DNA of 64,000 nt. Origin: Psychrobacillus sp044762855 (GTDB lineage Bacteria > Bacillota > Bacilli > Bacillales_A > Planococcaceae). The DNA lies in contig NZ_JBIWFB010000002.1 of NCBI RefSeq assembly GCF_044762855.1, forward strand, positions 310,001 to 374,000, written 5' to 3'. A program made the translations under genes and the position numbers. Below, one piece after another: positions 33,995 to 41,325 of this stretch. The stretch's first letter is position 1, and each line of letters opens with the position of its first letter. The notes beneath the pieces were generated by a model. That model did no database searches, had not been told where the DNA came from, and saw nothing but the letters and a program-made list of their open reading frames with translations.

Positions 33995-34608
33995 ATCTTG
34001 CAAAGCTTTTTGAAACTCAAAGAGTACTCGATGAACGAATCATGGAGAAACACCCAGAACTTAGAGGGCAGGAAAATTTGGATTGGAAAATACTCGCTTT
34101 ACAAGTGGAACTTGGTGAGTGCGCTAATGAGTGGCGAGGATTTAAGAGGTGGAGTAATGACCAAGAGTCACGAACTTCTGTAAGATGTCCAAGATGTAGT
34201 GGTGAAGGGACATATGCAGCTCATTACATTGGTGGATATAACCAAGTGGACTGTAGTTTTTGTAACGCTACTGGTTCTGTACGAAATCCACTTCTTGAAG
34301 AATATGTAGACTGCTTGCATTTCATCTTGTCGATTGGTTTGGAATTAAACATCCAAAATCACTATGCGGATGAAGTTAACTTTAATATCGGTTCTAGAAC
34401 AAAGAAAACTTATCCAATAAAAGAATTCAAAAATATGTTTATGAAAATCGCAATTTTTGTCGCCCTACCTTTAGAGAAGGAATACACAAATCTGCTAAGT
34501 GCATTTACAACTTTGGGTGACTCTTTAGGTTTTGCGGAAGAACAAATAGAAAATGCTTACTTTGAAAAAAACGCAGTTAATCACGAACGACAAGCTAATG
34601 GCTACTAG
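33991..34608 (+). CDS. Dimeric dUTPase with inserted zinc-finger
   Basis: The all-alpha dUTPase motifs are ALQVELGECANEWRGFKRW (Glu40, Glu43) and LLEEYVDCLHFILSIG (Glu103, Glu104, Asp107). Between them (about 62-97) is an insertion with two DnaJ-like knuckles, CPRCSGEG (Cys66, Cys69) and CSFCNATG (Cys88, Cys91). It hydrolyses dUTP in the phage nucleotide module. ATG 33991 follows GGAGGTG; the longer frame from 33925 reads through the previous gene. Whether the insert binds zinc is inferred. Confidence 0.85.
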   Translation: MNLAKLFETQRVLDERIMEKHPELRGQENLDWKILALQVELGECANEWRGFKRWSNDQESRTSVRCPRCSGEGTYAAHYIGGYNQVDCSFCNATGSVRNPLLEEYVDCLHFILSIGLELNIQNHYADEVNFNIGSRTKKTYPIKEFKNMFMKIAIFVALPLEKEYTNLLSAFTTLGDSLGFAEEQIENAYFEKNAVNHERQANGY

Positions 34609-34621
34609 GATGTGATCCACA

Positions 34622-34795
34622 TTGTTAATTACTACGCTTTTCAAATTTACAGACCGCCATAGTTTAGTAGTTTGTGGACACATGACCAAGCAAGAGATTG
34701 CCAGTTTAAAAGCGGAAGGTTGGAGAATAGAGCAACCAAACGTTAATAAAAACGGTATTCCCGTAAAAAAACAAATTAGGAGGAAAAAATCATGA
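34622..34795 (+). CDS. 57-residue basic phage protein
   Basis: TTG 34622 follows AGGATGTGATC, one mismatch from a full anti-Shine-Dalgarno match, and the TGA overlaps the next ATG (ATGA). The product starts MLITTLFKFTDRHSLVVCGH, has MTKQEIASLKAEGWRIEQP in the middle and ends in KKQIRRKKS. The EIASLKAEGWRIE pattern looks like a small DNA-associated phage protein. Not recognised. Confidence 0.6.
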   Translation: MLITTLFKFTDRHSLVVCGHMTKQEIASLKAEGWRIEQPNVNKNGIPVKKQIRRKKS

Positions 34796-35187
34796 AACAA
34801 ATCATCGATCTAAATTCATTCGCAAGCGGGGCTTTAGCTGAAAAAGTAAACATTGAGTTACAAAAGGCTTTGGATAACATTGCGGATCCGAACACGGACC
34901 ACAAGAAAGCTAGAAAGGTAGCTGTAACCATTACATTAAAAGCCAATGAAAAACGAAATCTTGCAAATGTGATTATTGATACAAAATCAACACTTGTTCC
35001 AGCTGTAGGAGTCGAAACGGAATTAATCATCGATTACACAGCAGATGGATCCGTGACTGGCGCGGAACTAAAAAGCGGGATACCTGGACAAGCATTCATT
35101 AGTGACGATGGAGAAATTTTAGACGACAAAGGCCAACCACTTCCTGCAGAAGAACCGACGAGCAAAAAAGTGGTTCAGTTTAAATAA
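34792..35187 (+). CDS. Phage protein of the replication-terminator-protein type
   Basis: The 131-residue acidic protein (MKQIIDLNSFASGALAEKV, NIADPNTDHKKARKVAVTIT, then an acidic tail) matches a set of Bacillus/Listeria phage proteins usually annotated as replication terminator protein. That name comes from databases and a function is not demonstrated. It is coupled to the preceding gene and its own site AGGAGG lies inside that gene. Confidence 0.7.
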   Translation: MKQIIDLNSFASGALAEKVNIELQKALDNIADPNTDHKKARKVAVTITLKANEKRNLANVIIDTKSTLVPAVGVETELIIDYTADGSVTGAELKSGIPGQAFISDDGEILDDKGQPLPAEEPTSKKVVQFK

Positions 35188-35240
35188 AATCTATTAATCT
35201 ATCAAACCAAAAAACTATAAACCGAAAAGAGGAAAATTTA

Positions 35241-35951
35241 ATGTTAAAAGAATTCACTCAGTATGTATTAGATCTAGTACGCCCGGAGCTTGTTGAAACG
35301 GGGGGGAACACGTATTCAACACGTCAACTAAACCGCTTGAATGTAGAGCATGACGTGAATGCAATTAATGTTCGTAGCTTATCTGGTCTTGTCGATTATG
35401 TGAAATCGAACTTTGACCATGAACGTCCTGTGATGATTCATGTAGAGTCACCAACAAAAGTGAATGTGTTTGATTCTCTGAATGATGTGAATGACCGTCG
35501 TACTTATGTTAAAGCTGCGGCACTTCTTCCGACCATTACTTTTGAGCAATTTGTAGACCGGGAGAAATTCCAAATCATGCTGCAGGCTTGCTTCGTACCA
35601 AACGAACATCGATCGACTGTCATTAAGCTTGTTAGTTCGATTGTTGAAGACAATAGCATTACAACTACTGATGATGGGTTAAGTCAGCGAGTAACTGCAA
35701 AAACAGGTGTAGCTTCAGTAGGTAATGTGGAATTGCCAAACCCTGTAGCTTTAAAGCCATTCCGTACCTTTGCAGAAGTACCGCAACCGGAGTCTGAATT
35801 TGTACTTCGACTTAAAGAAGGCGGTCGTGTTGGATTATTTGAAGCTGATGGTGGCGCTTGGGAGTTAAATGCAATGGCAAACATTGCAACTTATCTTGAA
35901 GAAGCTTTAGCAGAAGAAATCCATAATAAAAAAGTATACATCATCGACTAA
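35241..35951 (+). CDS. Hypothetical phage protein (DUF2303-like, 236 aa)
   Basis: Conserved-looking segments include LNVEHDVNAINVRSLSGLVD, VMIHVESPTKVNVFDSLND and LKPFRTFAEVPQPESEFVLR, which resemble phage DUF2303 proteins found next to recombination genes. The function is unknown. The start follows AGAGG. It is followed by a small hairpin GGGGCCTCGTGCCCC (35957-35971). Confidence 0.7.
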   Translation: MLKEFTQYVLDLVRPELVETGGNTYSTRQLNRLNVEHDVNAINVRSLSGLVDYVKSNFDHERPVMIHVESPTKVNVFDSLNDVNDRRTYVKAAALLPTITFEQFVDREKFQIMLQACFVPNEHRSTVIKLVSSIVEDNSITTTDDGLSQRVTAKTGVASVGNVELPNPVALKPFRTFAEVPQPESEFVLRLKEGGRVGLFEADGGAWELNAMANIATYLEEALAEEIHNKKVYIID

Positions 35952-35994
35952 TTATGAGGGGCCTCGTGCCCCTTTCATTATAAGGAGTGGCAAC

Positions 35995-36426
35995 ATGGTA
36001 GAGACAAAGACCAAATATAACAGTAAAAAAATTGAATTGGATGGGCATGTATTTGACTCGAAGGCAGAGGCCAAATATTACGAATTATTGAAGTTACAGC
36101 AGGAACAAGAAAAGATATTATTCTTTCGTTTGCAACCACGGTACGAATTACAAGAAAGTTTTAGAAAAGACGGGAAGTTACATCGGAAAATTGAATATGT
36201 TGCAGACTTTGAAGTCCATCATCTAAACGGTTCCATCGAGACTATAGATGTTAAAGGATTCGAAACATCCGACTTTGCAATAAAAAGAAAGCTCTTTGAA
36301 AAGAAGTATCCGCACAAACTTTCCGTTCTTGCGTTCAGCCAAATAGATGGCGGTTGGATCGAAACAGATAAGTTGAAAAAGGCTAAACGGAAACGTAAAA
36401 AAGAAAAGGAGCTAGCGACGAAATAG
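35995..36426 (+). CDS. DUF1064 protein (predicted nuclease-like)
   Basis: The 143-residue protein has the DUF1064 pattern: FDSKAEAKYYELLKL, LQPRYELQESF, EYVADFEV and IDVKGFETSDFAIKRKLFEKKYP. The D-x-E-V and D-V-K arrangement resembles PD-(D/E)XK nucleases, and such phage proteins are thought to act as endonucleases or resolvases. The activity is inferred. It ends in a Lys/Arg-rich tail. The start follows AAGGAG. Confidence 0.82.
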   Translation: MVETKTKYNSKKIELDGHVFDSKAEAKYYELLKLQQEQEKILFFRLQPRYELQESFRKDGKLHRKIEYVADFEVHHLNGSIETIDVKGFETSDFAIKRKLFEKKYPHKLSVLAFSQIDGGWIETDKLKKAKRKRKKEKELATK

Positions 36427-36451
36427 AATATCTACCTGTACAGAGTTGAAA

Positions 36452-36472
36452 AGACAGGTCGAAAACCTGTCT
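36452..36472 (+). terminator. Hairpin closing the early operon
   Basis: AGACAGGT (36452-36459) pairs with ACCTGTCT (36465-36472) across a 5-nt loop, 26 bp after the DUF1064 stop codon. No strong T-run follows. Confidence 0.5.
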
Positions 36473-36505
36473 CAGAAAGTGCTCTAGTTTAGGAATTCAT
36501 TGTCA

Positions 36506-36628
36506 TTAACAATAACCGCCGCCGCCGTAACTTAAGAAACTTGCGCCTATAATAATCAAAAGAATAAAAAGGACAATAATTAAAGCGAATCCTGAACCGT
36601 TTCCGTAACCACCAACCGCTTGACGCAT
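36506..36628 (-). CDS. YjcZ family sporulation-type peptide
   Basis: A minus-strand 40-codon frame starts at ATG 36628 behind AGGAGGTG. The peptide has a Gly-rich start (GGYGNGSGFALI), a hydrophobic core (LIIVLFILLIIIG) and a Gly/Tyr-rich end (SYGGGGYC). This is the layout of YjcZ peptides, small host proteins associated with spores. Finding it inside the prophage and against the direction of lytic transcription marks it as lysogenic cargo. Confidence 0.8.
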   Translation of the reverse strand: MRQAVGGYGNGSGFALIIVLFILLIIIGASFLSYGGGGYC

Positions 36629-36750
36629 ATAGTACACCTCCTATATTTGGGATAGTTCATCCTATGTCGATAATGGATGTTGATCTAATTCATTTATTTG
36701 GTTTTAAGTAGATATTTTAAAACCACTGGAGGTACAGACAGGGCGGAACA

Positions 36751-36858
36751 ATGAACCTTCAGTTACAAATAGCGTATTCAGAATGTAAAAACATACTAGG
36801 GCATTTAACTAAGAAAAAAATGATCGGATTAGATTTTGCCGCAACGCAGAAGAACTGA
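36751..36858 (+). CDS. Possible 35-residue peptide
   Basis: ATG 36751 follows AGGGCGGAACA, a weak site. The peptide is basic at its end (LTKKKMIGLDFAATQKN). There is no overlap with other genes. It is plausible but weakly supported and could be chance; otherwise 36629-36870 would be empty. Confidence 0.3.
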   Translation: MNLQLQIAYSECKNILGHLTKKKMIGLDFAATQKN

Positions 36859-36865
36859 AATTGCA

Positions 36866-36895
36866 GTAAAAAAAATAGACCTTTCTCAAGGTCTA
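36866..36895 (-). terminator. Terminator of the minus-strand gene at 36924
   Basis: TAGACCTT (36876-36883) pairs with AAGGTCTA (36888-36895) across TCTC. On the minus strand it is followed by eight T. This marks an independent reverse-strand transcription unit. Confidence 0.85.
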
Positions 36896-36923
36896 GTAAG
36901 TTGAACATCAAAATAATAATAGT

Positions 36924-37145
36924 TTATATGAGCTTTTTTAATTCTTCAAGTTCAGTTGTTAAATATTCAATTTGCTTTTGCATTTTGTCTATCTCAATCT
37001 TTTTATTTGACGCTTCTAGAGCCATAACCAATGCATCAGCCGAAATTGAATCACCAATCTTTTTTATCAATTTTCCAATATCTAGGAGTTCGGTTATGTA
37101 ACCTTCGAAATTTGGATTTGACTTATTTTGTTCGTTATTACTCAT
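36924..37145 (-). CDS. Small helical protein (73 aa), reverse-strand cargo
   Basis: ATG 37145 lies five bases after GGAGGT; an ATG one codon earlier (37148) is too close. The product has FEGYITELLDIGKLIKKIGD, DALVMALEASNKK and a C-terminal coiled coil (KMQKQIEYLTTELEELKKL). Not recognised. It follows the DUF1259 gene on the same strand and ends in a good terminator. Confidence 0.7.
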   Translation of the reverse strand: MSNNEQNKSNPNFEGYITELLDIGKLIKKIGDSISADALVMALEASNKKIEIDKMQKQIEYLTTELEELKKLI

Positions 37146-37177
37146 CATTGACCTCCTGTAAAAGATAATAATCTCAC

Positions 37178-37573
37178 CTATTTTTGCCTTAACACGCTAA
37201 AAGCTTCAGAAAACTTATGAGCAAAAGATAATGGTGGCTCTACTGATTGAAAGTGGACATATAGAATAATTGGATTGGTAAAAATCCAGTGATTATGAAT
37301 AGCACTGACGATTAATCCGTTTTTTGTAAGAGCGTCAACAAATAGGGGTAATTCTTCTTGAAGGACGACTACTTCTGCAAGGTTGAGTGCATTACCTTGA
37401 AAATCGAGTGACTCAAATGTTATACCGGCTGGAAGCGCACTTTTACTTACGCGGTCCTGGATGGTTAAGTGAAAGTTGCGTCCTATTTCTACAGAGCAAA
37501 CGCCTTGTTCCATTTTAGGCTTTCCTTTTACAATTTGAGCGATTTGATGACAGAGATTCTGCAAGTATTCCAT
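37178..37573 (-). CDS. DUF1259 domain protein
   Basis: The 131-residue protein has the DUF1259 pattern: FHLTIQDRVSKSALPAGITF, EVVVLQEELPLFVDALTKNG, SAIHNHWIF and LYVHFQSVEPPLSFAHKFSE. The His in IHNH and YVHF could bind metal; the family (also in the LppY/LpqO lipoproteins of mycobacteria) has no proven activity. There is no signal peptide here. The start follows AGAGGTG, and a SigE-like promoter stands upstream. It is not a typical phage gene and is likely lysogenic cargo. Confidence 0.82.
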   Translation of the reverse strand: MEYLQNLCHQIAQIVKGKPKMEQGVCSVEIGRNFHLTIQDRVSKSALPAGITFESLDFQGNALNLAEVVVLQEELPLFVDALTKNGLIVSAIHNHWIFTNPIILYVHFQSVEPPLSFAHKFSEAFSVLRQK

Positions 37574-37592
37574 TTAAAAACACCTCTGTTTT

Positions 37593-37619
37593 ATCTTATG
37601 CGTATAAAGAATTGTTTAT
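37593..37619 (-). promoter_or_regulatory. SigE-like promoter ahead of the DUF1259 gene
   Basis: On the minus strand ATA (37619-37617), a 16-bp spacer and CATAAGAT (37600-37593) match the SigE layout (ATA-N16-CATACANT) at 6 of 8 positions in the -10. The same -10 also fits the SigK form CATAnnnTA. Confidence 0.4.
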
Positions 37620-37650
37620 GATGCAGTTGTGTTTGTGTTTTTTTTATTGA

Positions 37651-37662
37651 ACAGTACGTAGA
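37651..37662. repeat. 12-bp dispersed motif ACAGTACGTAGA, copy 1
   Basis: ACAGTACGTAGA occurs just before the methyltransferase gene. Related copies stand at 38944-38955 (one mismatch) and 39728-39739 (identical), in the gaps between cargo genes. Confidence 0.5.
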
Positions 37663-37687
37663 AAAAGCGAAGTGAGGAGGAGAAATC

Positions 37688-38935
37688 TTGCAACAGTTAG
37701 ATTTATTCAGAGAAATAATCGTAGACAACTTTGCTGGCGGTGGCGGTGCGAGTACAGGAATTGAAATGGCTACAGGGTTAAGTGTAGATATTGCTATCAA
37801 TCATGATCCTGCAGCTATCGCTATGCACAAGTTGAACCATCCTGACACAGAACATTATTGCGAGTCTGTTTGGGACGTGGATCCTGTTAAAGCGGTTCGG
37901 GGTCGCAAAGTTGGATTAGCTTGGTTTAGTCCAGATTGTACACATCATTCAAAAGCTAAAGGTGGAAAACCTGTAAAACAAGAAATTCGTGGGCTTGCTT
38001 GGATTGCAGTTAAGTGGGCTTTAGCAGTAAAGCCTAGAGTAATAATGCTTGAAAATGTGGAGGAATTTAAAGACTGGGGACCAATTGAAAACGGTAAACC
38101 GGTAAAGGAATTGAAGGGAGCGACTTTTAATAGTTTTGTAAAAGCATTGCAATCCTTAGGATATGAGGTTGATTTTCGTGAACTAACAGCATGTGATTAT
38201 GGAGCGCCTACCATTCGTAAACGATTCTTTATGATTGCTAGATGCGATGGGAAACAAATTACATGGCCGAAACCAACCCACGGGGATCCGGAAAGTCCAG
38301 CTGTTCAATTAGGAAAATCAAAGCCTTGGCGAGCTTCCAACGAAATCATTGATTGGAGTATAGGTGTACCTTCTATTTTCGATCGTAAGAAGCCATTGGT
38401 ACCTAATACGCTGAAACGAATTCAGAAAGGGCTAGAACGCTTTGTAATAAATACCGACAAGCCGTTCATGGTACCGGATGAACATAAAGCAGCCTTTCTT
38501 ATTAGTTACTATACAGAGCAAAGTGTGAAAGAAGTACGTGGACTTTCCCTTGATACGCCACTTCATACGATTACTGCAGGTGGAAATCGTTTTGGTCTTG
38601 TAACTGCTTTCCTAACTAAATATTACGGACAGAGTACAGCCCAAGGATTAAATGAACCTTTGCACACGATAACTACAAAAGACCGCTTTGCACTAACGGC
38701 AGTTAGAACAAACGGCTATAAAATAATTGATATCGGATTACGTATGTTACAACCGCATGAATTATTTGCTGGACAAGGTTTCCCATCCAACTATCAGCAC
38801 CCTGGGACAAAATCGGAACAAATCAAACGAGTTGGAAATAGCGTTCCTCCACCATTTGCAGATGCCCTTGTAAGAGCTAATTTGCCAGAAATGAGTGTTG
38901 AAAATTCAAGATATAAAGTGGCTGTCGGGAATTAG
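37688..38935 (+). CDS. Orphan DNA (cytosine-5-)-methyltransferase
   Basis: The 415-residue protein has motif I DNFAGGGGASTGIE (13-26), motif IV SPDCTHHSKAKG with the catalytic Cys84, motif VI MLENVEEF, motif VIII-like DYGAPTIRKRFF and the C-terminal motifs LQPHELFAGQGFPSNY and KRVGNSVPPPFADALV. Motif IV has Asp-Cys instead of the usual Pro-Cys. No restriction gene is nearby, so it probably protects phage DNA from host enzymes. TTG 37688 follows GGAGGAG. The recognition sequence cannot be inferred. Confidence 0.9.
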   Translation: MQQLDLFREIIVDNFAGGGGASTGIEMATGLSVDIAINHDPAAIAMHKLNHPDTEHYCESVWDVDPVKAVRGRKVGLAWFSPDCTHHSKAKGGKPVKQEIRGLAWIAVKWALAVKPRVIMLENVEEFKDWGPIENGKPVKELKGATFNSFVKALQSLGYEVDFRELTACDYGAPTIRKRFFMIARCDGKQITWPKPTHGDPESPAVQLGKSKPWRASNEIIDWSIGVPSIFDRKKPLVPNTLKRIQKGLERFVINTDKPFMVPDEHKAAFLISYYTEQSVKEVRGLSLDTPLHTITAGGNRFGLVTAFLTKYYGQSTAQGLNEPLHTITTKDRFALTAVRTNGYKIIDIGLRMLQPHELFAGQGFPSNYQHPGTKSEQIKRVGNSVPPPFADALVRANLPEMSVENSRYKVAVGN

Positions 38936-38943
38936 GTAGCTGC

Positions 38944-38955
38944 ACAGTTCGTAGA
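38944..38955. repeat. 12-bp dispersed motif, copy 2 (ACAGTTCGTAGA)
   Basis: One mismatch from copies 1 and 3. It lies directly after the methyltransferase stop codon and shares the wider context TGCACAG with copy 3. Confidence 0.5.
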
Positions 38956-38991
38956 AACGTTGCAGTAGAAACACGATATGAAGTAGCAAAA

Positions 38992-39009
38992 GCCGACATA
39001 ATCGTCGGC
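38992..39009. terminator. Hairpin between methyltransferase and ferritin-like genes
   Basis: GCCGAC (38992-38997) pairs with GTCGGC (39004-39009) around ATAATC, between convergent genes. It probably ends one or both transcripts although no long T-run follows. Confidence 0.5.
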
Positions 39010-39023
39010 AAGCCACTACACAA

Positions 39024-39449
39024 TCACTGCTTGTTCATAAAATATAAAAACCAAACTGCATGATTTTGTTCATCAGCTGAGGCACGTGTAAAAGCGTCTC
39101 TAACAATTGGGTTATCGGTATTTCTCGCGATATCGTGATAGAAGTCAACGGTCTCCTGTTCATCTATGAATGAAGCGAGTACTCCATTTCTATAATCGGC
39201 AGGACATTGTCTTGTGATTTTAGGAGAAGGTTGCTTTCCGGTTAATGAAATATAAAGATACCAAAAGGTTTCGTAGTGTCTGATTTCATCATTTCGGATT
39301 TCAAGTATGCGTTTTTTTATCTCGTCGTTTTGAACCTGGTTCGCTAATAGCTCATAGCAAGAAATTGCTGTGTACTCACCATCAATTGCTTTCAAAATAT
39401 CATTTAATACTTCTGTATTCGTAGAAGTCTGCATGGAATTTTGATTCAC
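39024..39449 (-). CDS. Ferritin-like domain protein
   Basis: The 141-residue four-helix protein carries likely metal ligands in AIDGEYTAISCYE, EIRNDEIRHYETFWYLY, FIDEQETVDFYHDIA and RASADEQNHAVWFL, the ExxH pattern of ferritin-like/rubrerythrin-type proteins; similar ones occur in Bacillus spores. GTG 39449 follows GGAGGTG. A CATACATT element (39478-39471) upstream matches the SigE -10. As cargo inside a prophage it may serve stress or spore functions of the lysogen. Confidence 0.82.
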   Translation of the reverse strand: MNQNSMQTSTNTEVLNDILKAIDGEYTAISCYELLANQVQNDEIKKRILEIRNDEIRHYETFWYLYISLTGKQPSPKITRQCPADYRNGVLASFIDEQETVDFYHDIARNTDNPIVRDAFTRASADEQNHAVWFLYFMNKQ

Positions 39450-39470
39450 TCTTTTTTCACCTCCAGTCTT

Positions 39471-39478
39471 AATGTATG
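39471..39478 (-). promoter_or_regulatory. SigE-type -10 element ahead of the ferritin-like gene
   Basis: CATACATT on the minus strand is an exact SigE -10 (CATACANT) and also fits SigK (CATAnnnTA in CATACATTA). An ATA at 39495-39493 is 14 bp upstream instead of the preferred 16, so the -35 is doubtful. Confidence 0.35.
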
Positions 39479-39538
39479 AGTAAACCTAATTTTATGGACC
39501 TTGTCTGATAAGAACGTAATTCATGTTACGCTTTTCGT

Positions 39539-39715
39539 GTGAAAAAATCGGATAAAGGAGGAACAATATTTGAATTAGTAAAAGCTAAAAATACATTTAA
39601 ATTACGAAGTACTGTTGAAAATTTTAAAGAATCGTTAATTGAATTTTTATCTAAACAGTGTTGTGGAAAAGAAGTACATGCAGCTTACTTTGAACGGAAA
39701 ATAAGGTTTCAGTGA
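39539..39715 (+). CDS. Possible 58-residue protein with unclear start
   Basis: A frame from GTG 39539 to TGA 39713 encodes FELVKAKNTFKLRSTVENFK, then an acidic middle and FERKIRFQ. A very strong site AAAGGAGG (39554-39561) lies inside the frame, but the codons after it are ACA ATA TTT GAA, none a normal start. Either GTG 39539 is used without a good site, or ATA/TTT initiates, or the gene is decayed. Coding character is plausible. Confidence 0.35.
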   Translation: MKKSDKGGTIFELVKAKNTFKLRSTVENFKESLIEFLSKQCCGKEVHAAYFERKIRFQ

Positions 39716-39727
39716 AAAACTAGTTGC

Positions 39728-39739
39728 ACAGTACGTAGA
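39728..39739. repeat. 12-bp dispersed motif ACAGTACGTAGA, copy 3
   Basis: Identical to the copy at 37651. It follows the small frame at 39539-39715 by 12 bases and precedes a convergent terminator. Confidence 0.5.
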
Positions 39740-39763
39740 TTAGGTGTAGTTATGTGAAAGAGA

Positions 39764-39795
39764 AAAAAATGCAAGTAGGAAATAATCCCACTTGC
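39764..39795 (-). terminator. Terminator of the minus-strand gene at 39800
   Basis: GCAAGTAGGA (39771-39780) pairs with TCCCACTTGC (39786-39795) with one mismatch. On the minus strand it is followed by ATTTTTTTC. Confidence 0.8.
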
Positions 39796-39799
39796 TCTG

Positions 39800-39973
39800 C
39801 TATTTATTAATTGTTGAGGAAACACTCCAACGCATTGATGGAATAATATTTTTGTTTAACAGCTTGGCAAACTTTAATGCTTCCTCTTTATCTGAAAATG
39901 TTTTATCCACTTGGCTGTTTGATGACTTTAAAACCTCTGCTGTTCCGTTTATATTTCGTGTAATTACGAACAT
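39800..39973 (-). CDS. 57-residue protein, reverse-strand cargo
   Basis: Minus-strand ATG 39973 follows AGGAG. The product begins MFVITRNINGTAEVLKSSNS, has DKTFSDKEEALKFAKLLNKN in the middle and ends in SVSSTINK, an alpha/beta pattern like small DUF proteins that modify or bind nucleic acid. Not recognised. It has its own terminator. Confidence 0.7.
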   Translation of the reverse strand: MFVITRNINGTAEVLKSSNSQVDKTFSDKEEALKFAKLLNKNIIPSMRWSVSSTINK

Positions 39974-40173
39974 GGCACAACTCCTAGTTCAGATATCAAA
40001 AATGAGTTCTTGCAAGTATATTGTCACATATTGTCTAAAAATTCTAAATAGTTTTATGTGAAATGAAATGTATTTGTAAATATTCGTCCTTTTATTAGGA
40101 ATAATATCTATTCTTTACAACAAGAAATTAGAAAAAGCACGATGTAAACGGTACAAATTAAAGGAGTAGAGAA

Positions 40174-40365
40174 ATGAATATTACTTCAAAGTATACAGAG
40201 AAACAGGAAATTCAGTTTTTAAGATTAATTCGTCCTAACATTGTAGAAATTTTAAGAGAAAAGAAGGGGGTTGCTACGCTCATTCGGTTTAACGAACACC
40301 AATATGTTGTGCAGCACCCATCGCATATGAGAAGCAATCAGAATTTGAAAAAGAAAGCGAAGTGA
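40174..40365 (+). CDS. Hypothetical protein upstream of ssb (63 aa)
   Basis: ATG 40174 follows AAAGGAG. The product is basic (FLRLIRPNIVEILREKKGVA; HPSHMRSNQNLKKKAK) and lies four bases before ssb, so the two are probably co-transcribed. Not recognised. Confidence 0.65.
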   Translation: MNITSKYTEKQEIQFLRLIRPNIVEILREKKGVATLIRFNEHQYVVQHPSHMRSNQNLKKKAK

Positions 40366-40369
40366 GTAA

Positions 40370-40858
40370 ATGATTAATAGAGTCGTATTAGTCGGCAGGC
40401 TAACGAAGGATCCAGAATTACGGTACACTCCTTCGGGTGTAGCAATGGCAAGGTTCACTCTTGCTGTCAATCGTACATTTACAAATCAACAAGGTGAAAA
40501 AGAAGCTGACTTCATTAATTGTCTTGTATGGAGAAAACAGGCGGAGAATGCAGCTAACTTTTTAAGAAAAGGAAGTTTAGCAGGTATTGAAGGGCGTATT
40601 CAAACAGGCAGTTATGAGGGACAAGATGGAAAGCGTGTATATACCACAGATGTTGTCGCTGATTCTGTACAGTTCCTTGATCCGAAAAATACGGACCGTG
40701 GACCGCAAAGTGGATCGACTGGACCGAACGACCATCAAATAAGTCGTTCAGAATACCCGCAACCGCAAACACAGCCTAATTACACGAGAGTAGATGATGA
40801 TCCATTTGCTAATAGTTCTGGACCTATTGAAGTGCAGGATGACGATTTACCCTTCTAA
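40370..40858 (+). CDS. ssb: Single-stranded DNA-binding protein (phage copy)
   Basis: The 162-residue protein has the OB fold (MINRVVLVGRLTKDPELRYT, FINCLVWRKQAENAANFLRK, LAGIEGRIQTGSYE), a Pro/Gln-rich linker and the acidic tip DDDLPF that recruits partner proteins. Full length for Bacillales SSB. Confidence 0.95.
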   Translation: MINRVVLVGRLTKDPELRYTPSGVAMARFTLAVNRTFTNQQGEKEADFINCLVWRKQAENAANFLRKGSLAGIEGRIQTGSYEGQDGKRVYTTDVVADSVQFLDPKNTDRGPQSGSTGPNDHQISRSEYPQPQTQPNYTRVDDDPFANSSGPIEVQDDDLPF

Positions 40859-40931
40859 TTTAATTATATAATAATTTACTTATATAGTGAAAATCCATAC
40901 GTAACGAGGAACAGAAGCTTAAAGCGAAGAA

Positions 40932-40982
40932 AAAATCCTGTTTCTCACCTTATTTTAAAAGTGAAAAACGGGATTTTCCGAT
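40932..40982 (+). terminator. Hairpin downstream of ssb
   Basis: AAAATCC (40932-40938) pairs with GGATTTT (40971-40977), with GTTT/AAAC and CAC/GTG inside, about 75 bp after the ssb stop. It is a long interrupted stem. The remaining sequence to 41050 shows no gene. Confidence 0.6.
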
Positions 40983-41053
40983 TAGCTTTTCTATTTTTAA
41001 TTAATTTACTTATGACTTGGAGGAGCTATAGAAGCCCCTAGCCATAAATAAAT

Positions 41054-41167
41054 TCACTTTTTTTGTTTATTACGAAATAGGATGATAACTCTATCAACAT
41101 AGTTCCAAAAAAACACAAGCAATCCAGCAATTAACCCCATTGAGAAATTAAAAAACACATCATTCAT
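41054..41167 (-). CDS. 37-residue membrane peptide
   Basis: Minus-strand ATG 41167 follows GAGGTGATG. The peptide has one hydrophobic span (FFNFSMGLIAGLLVFFW) and a basic end (RVIILFRNKQKK), so it would sit in the membrane with the tail inside. Too short for most gene callers; no family recognised. Confidence 0.55.
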   Translation of the reverse strand: MNDVFFNFSMGLIAGLLVFFWNYVDRVIILFRNKQKK

Positions 41168-41325
41168 CTACATCACCTCATCATAATGATTTGGTGAATT
41201 TATTAATATAATGGCTATCAGTAATTATATGTGCGGCCACAACTTTTAATGCACAACAAAAAATAGATAGTCTTGTCTGTTCAGTATAGAAAAACAATAT
41301 TGAATTAAGTTGAAGGAGTGAAGAA

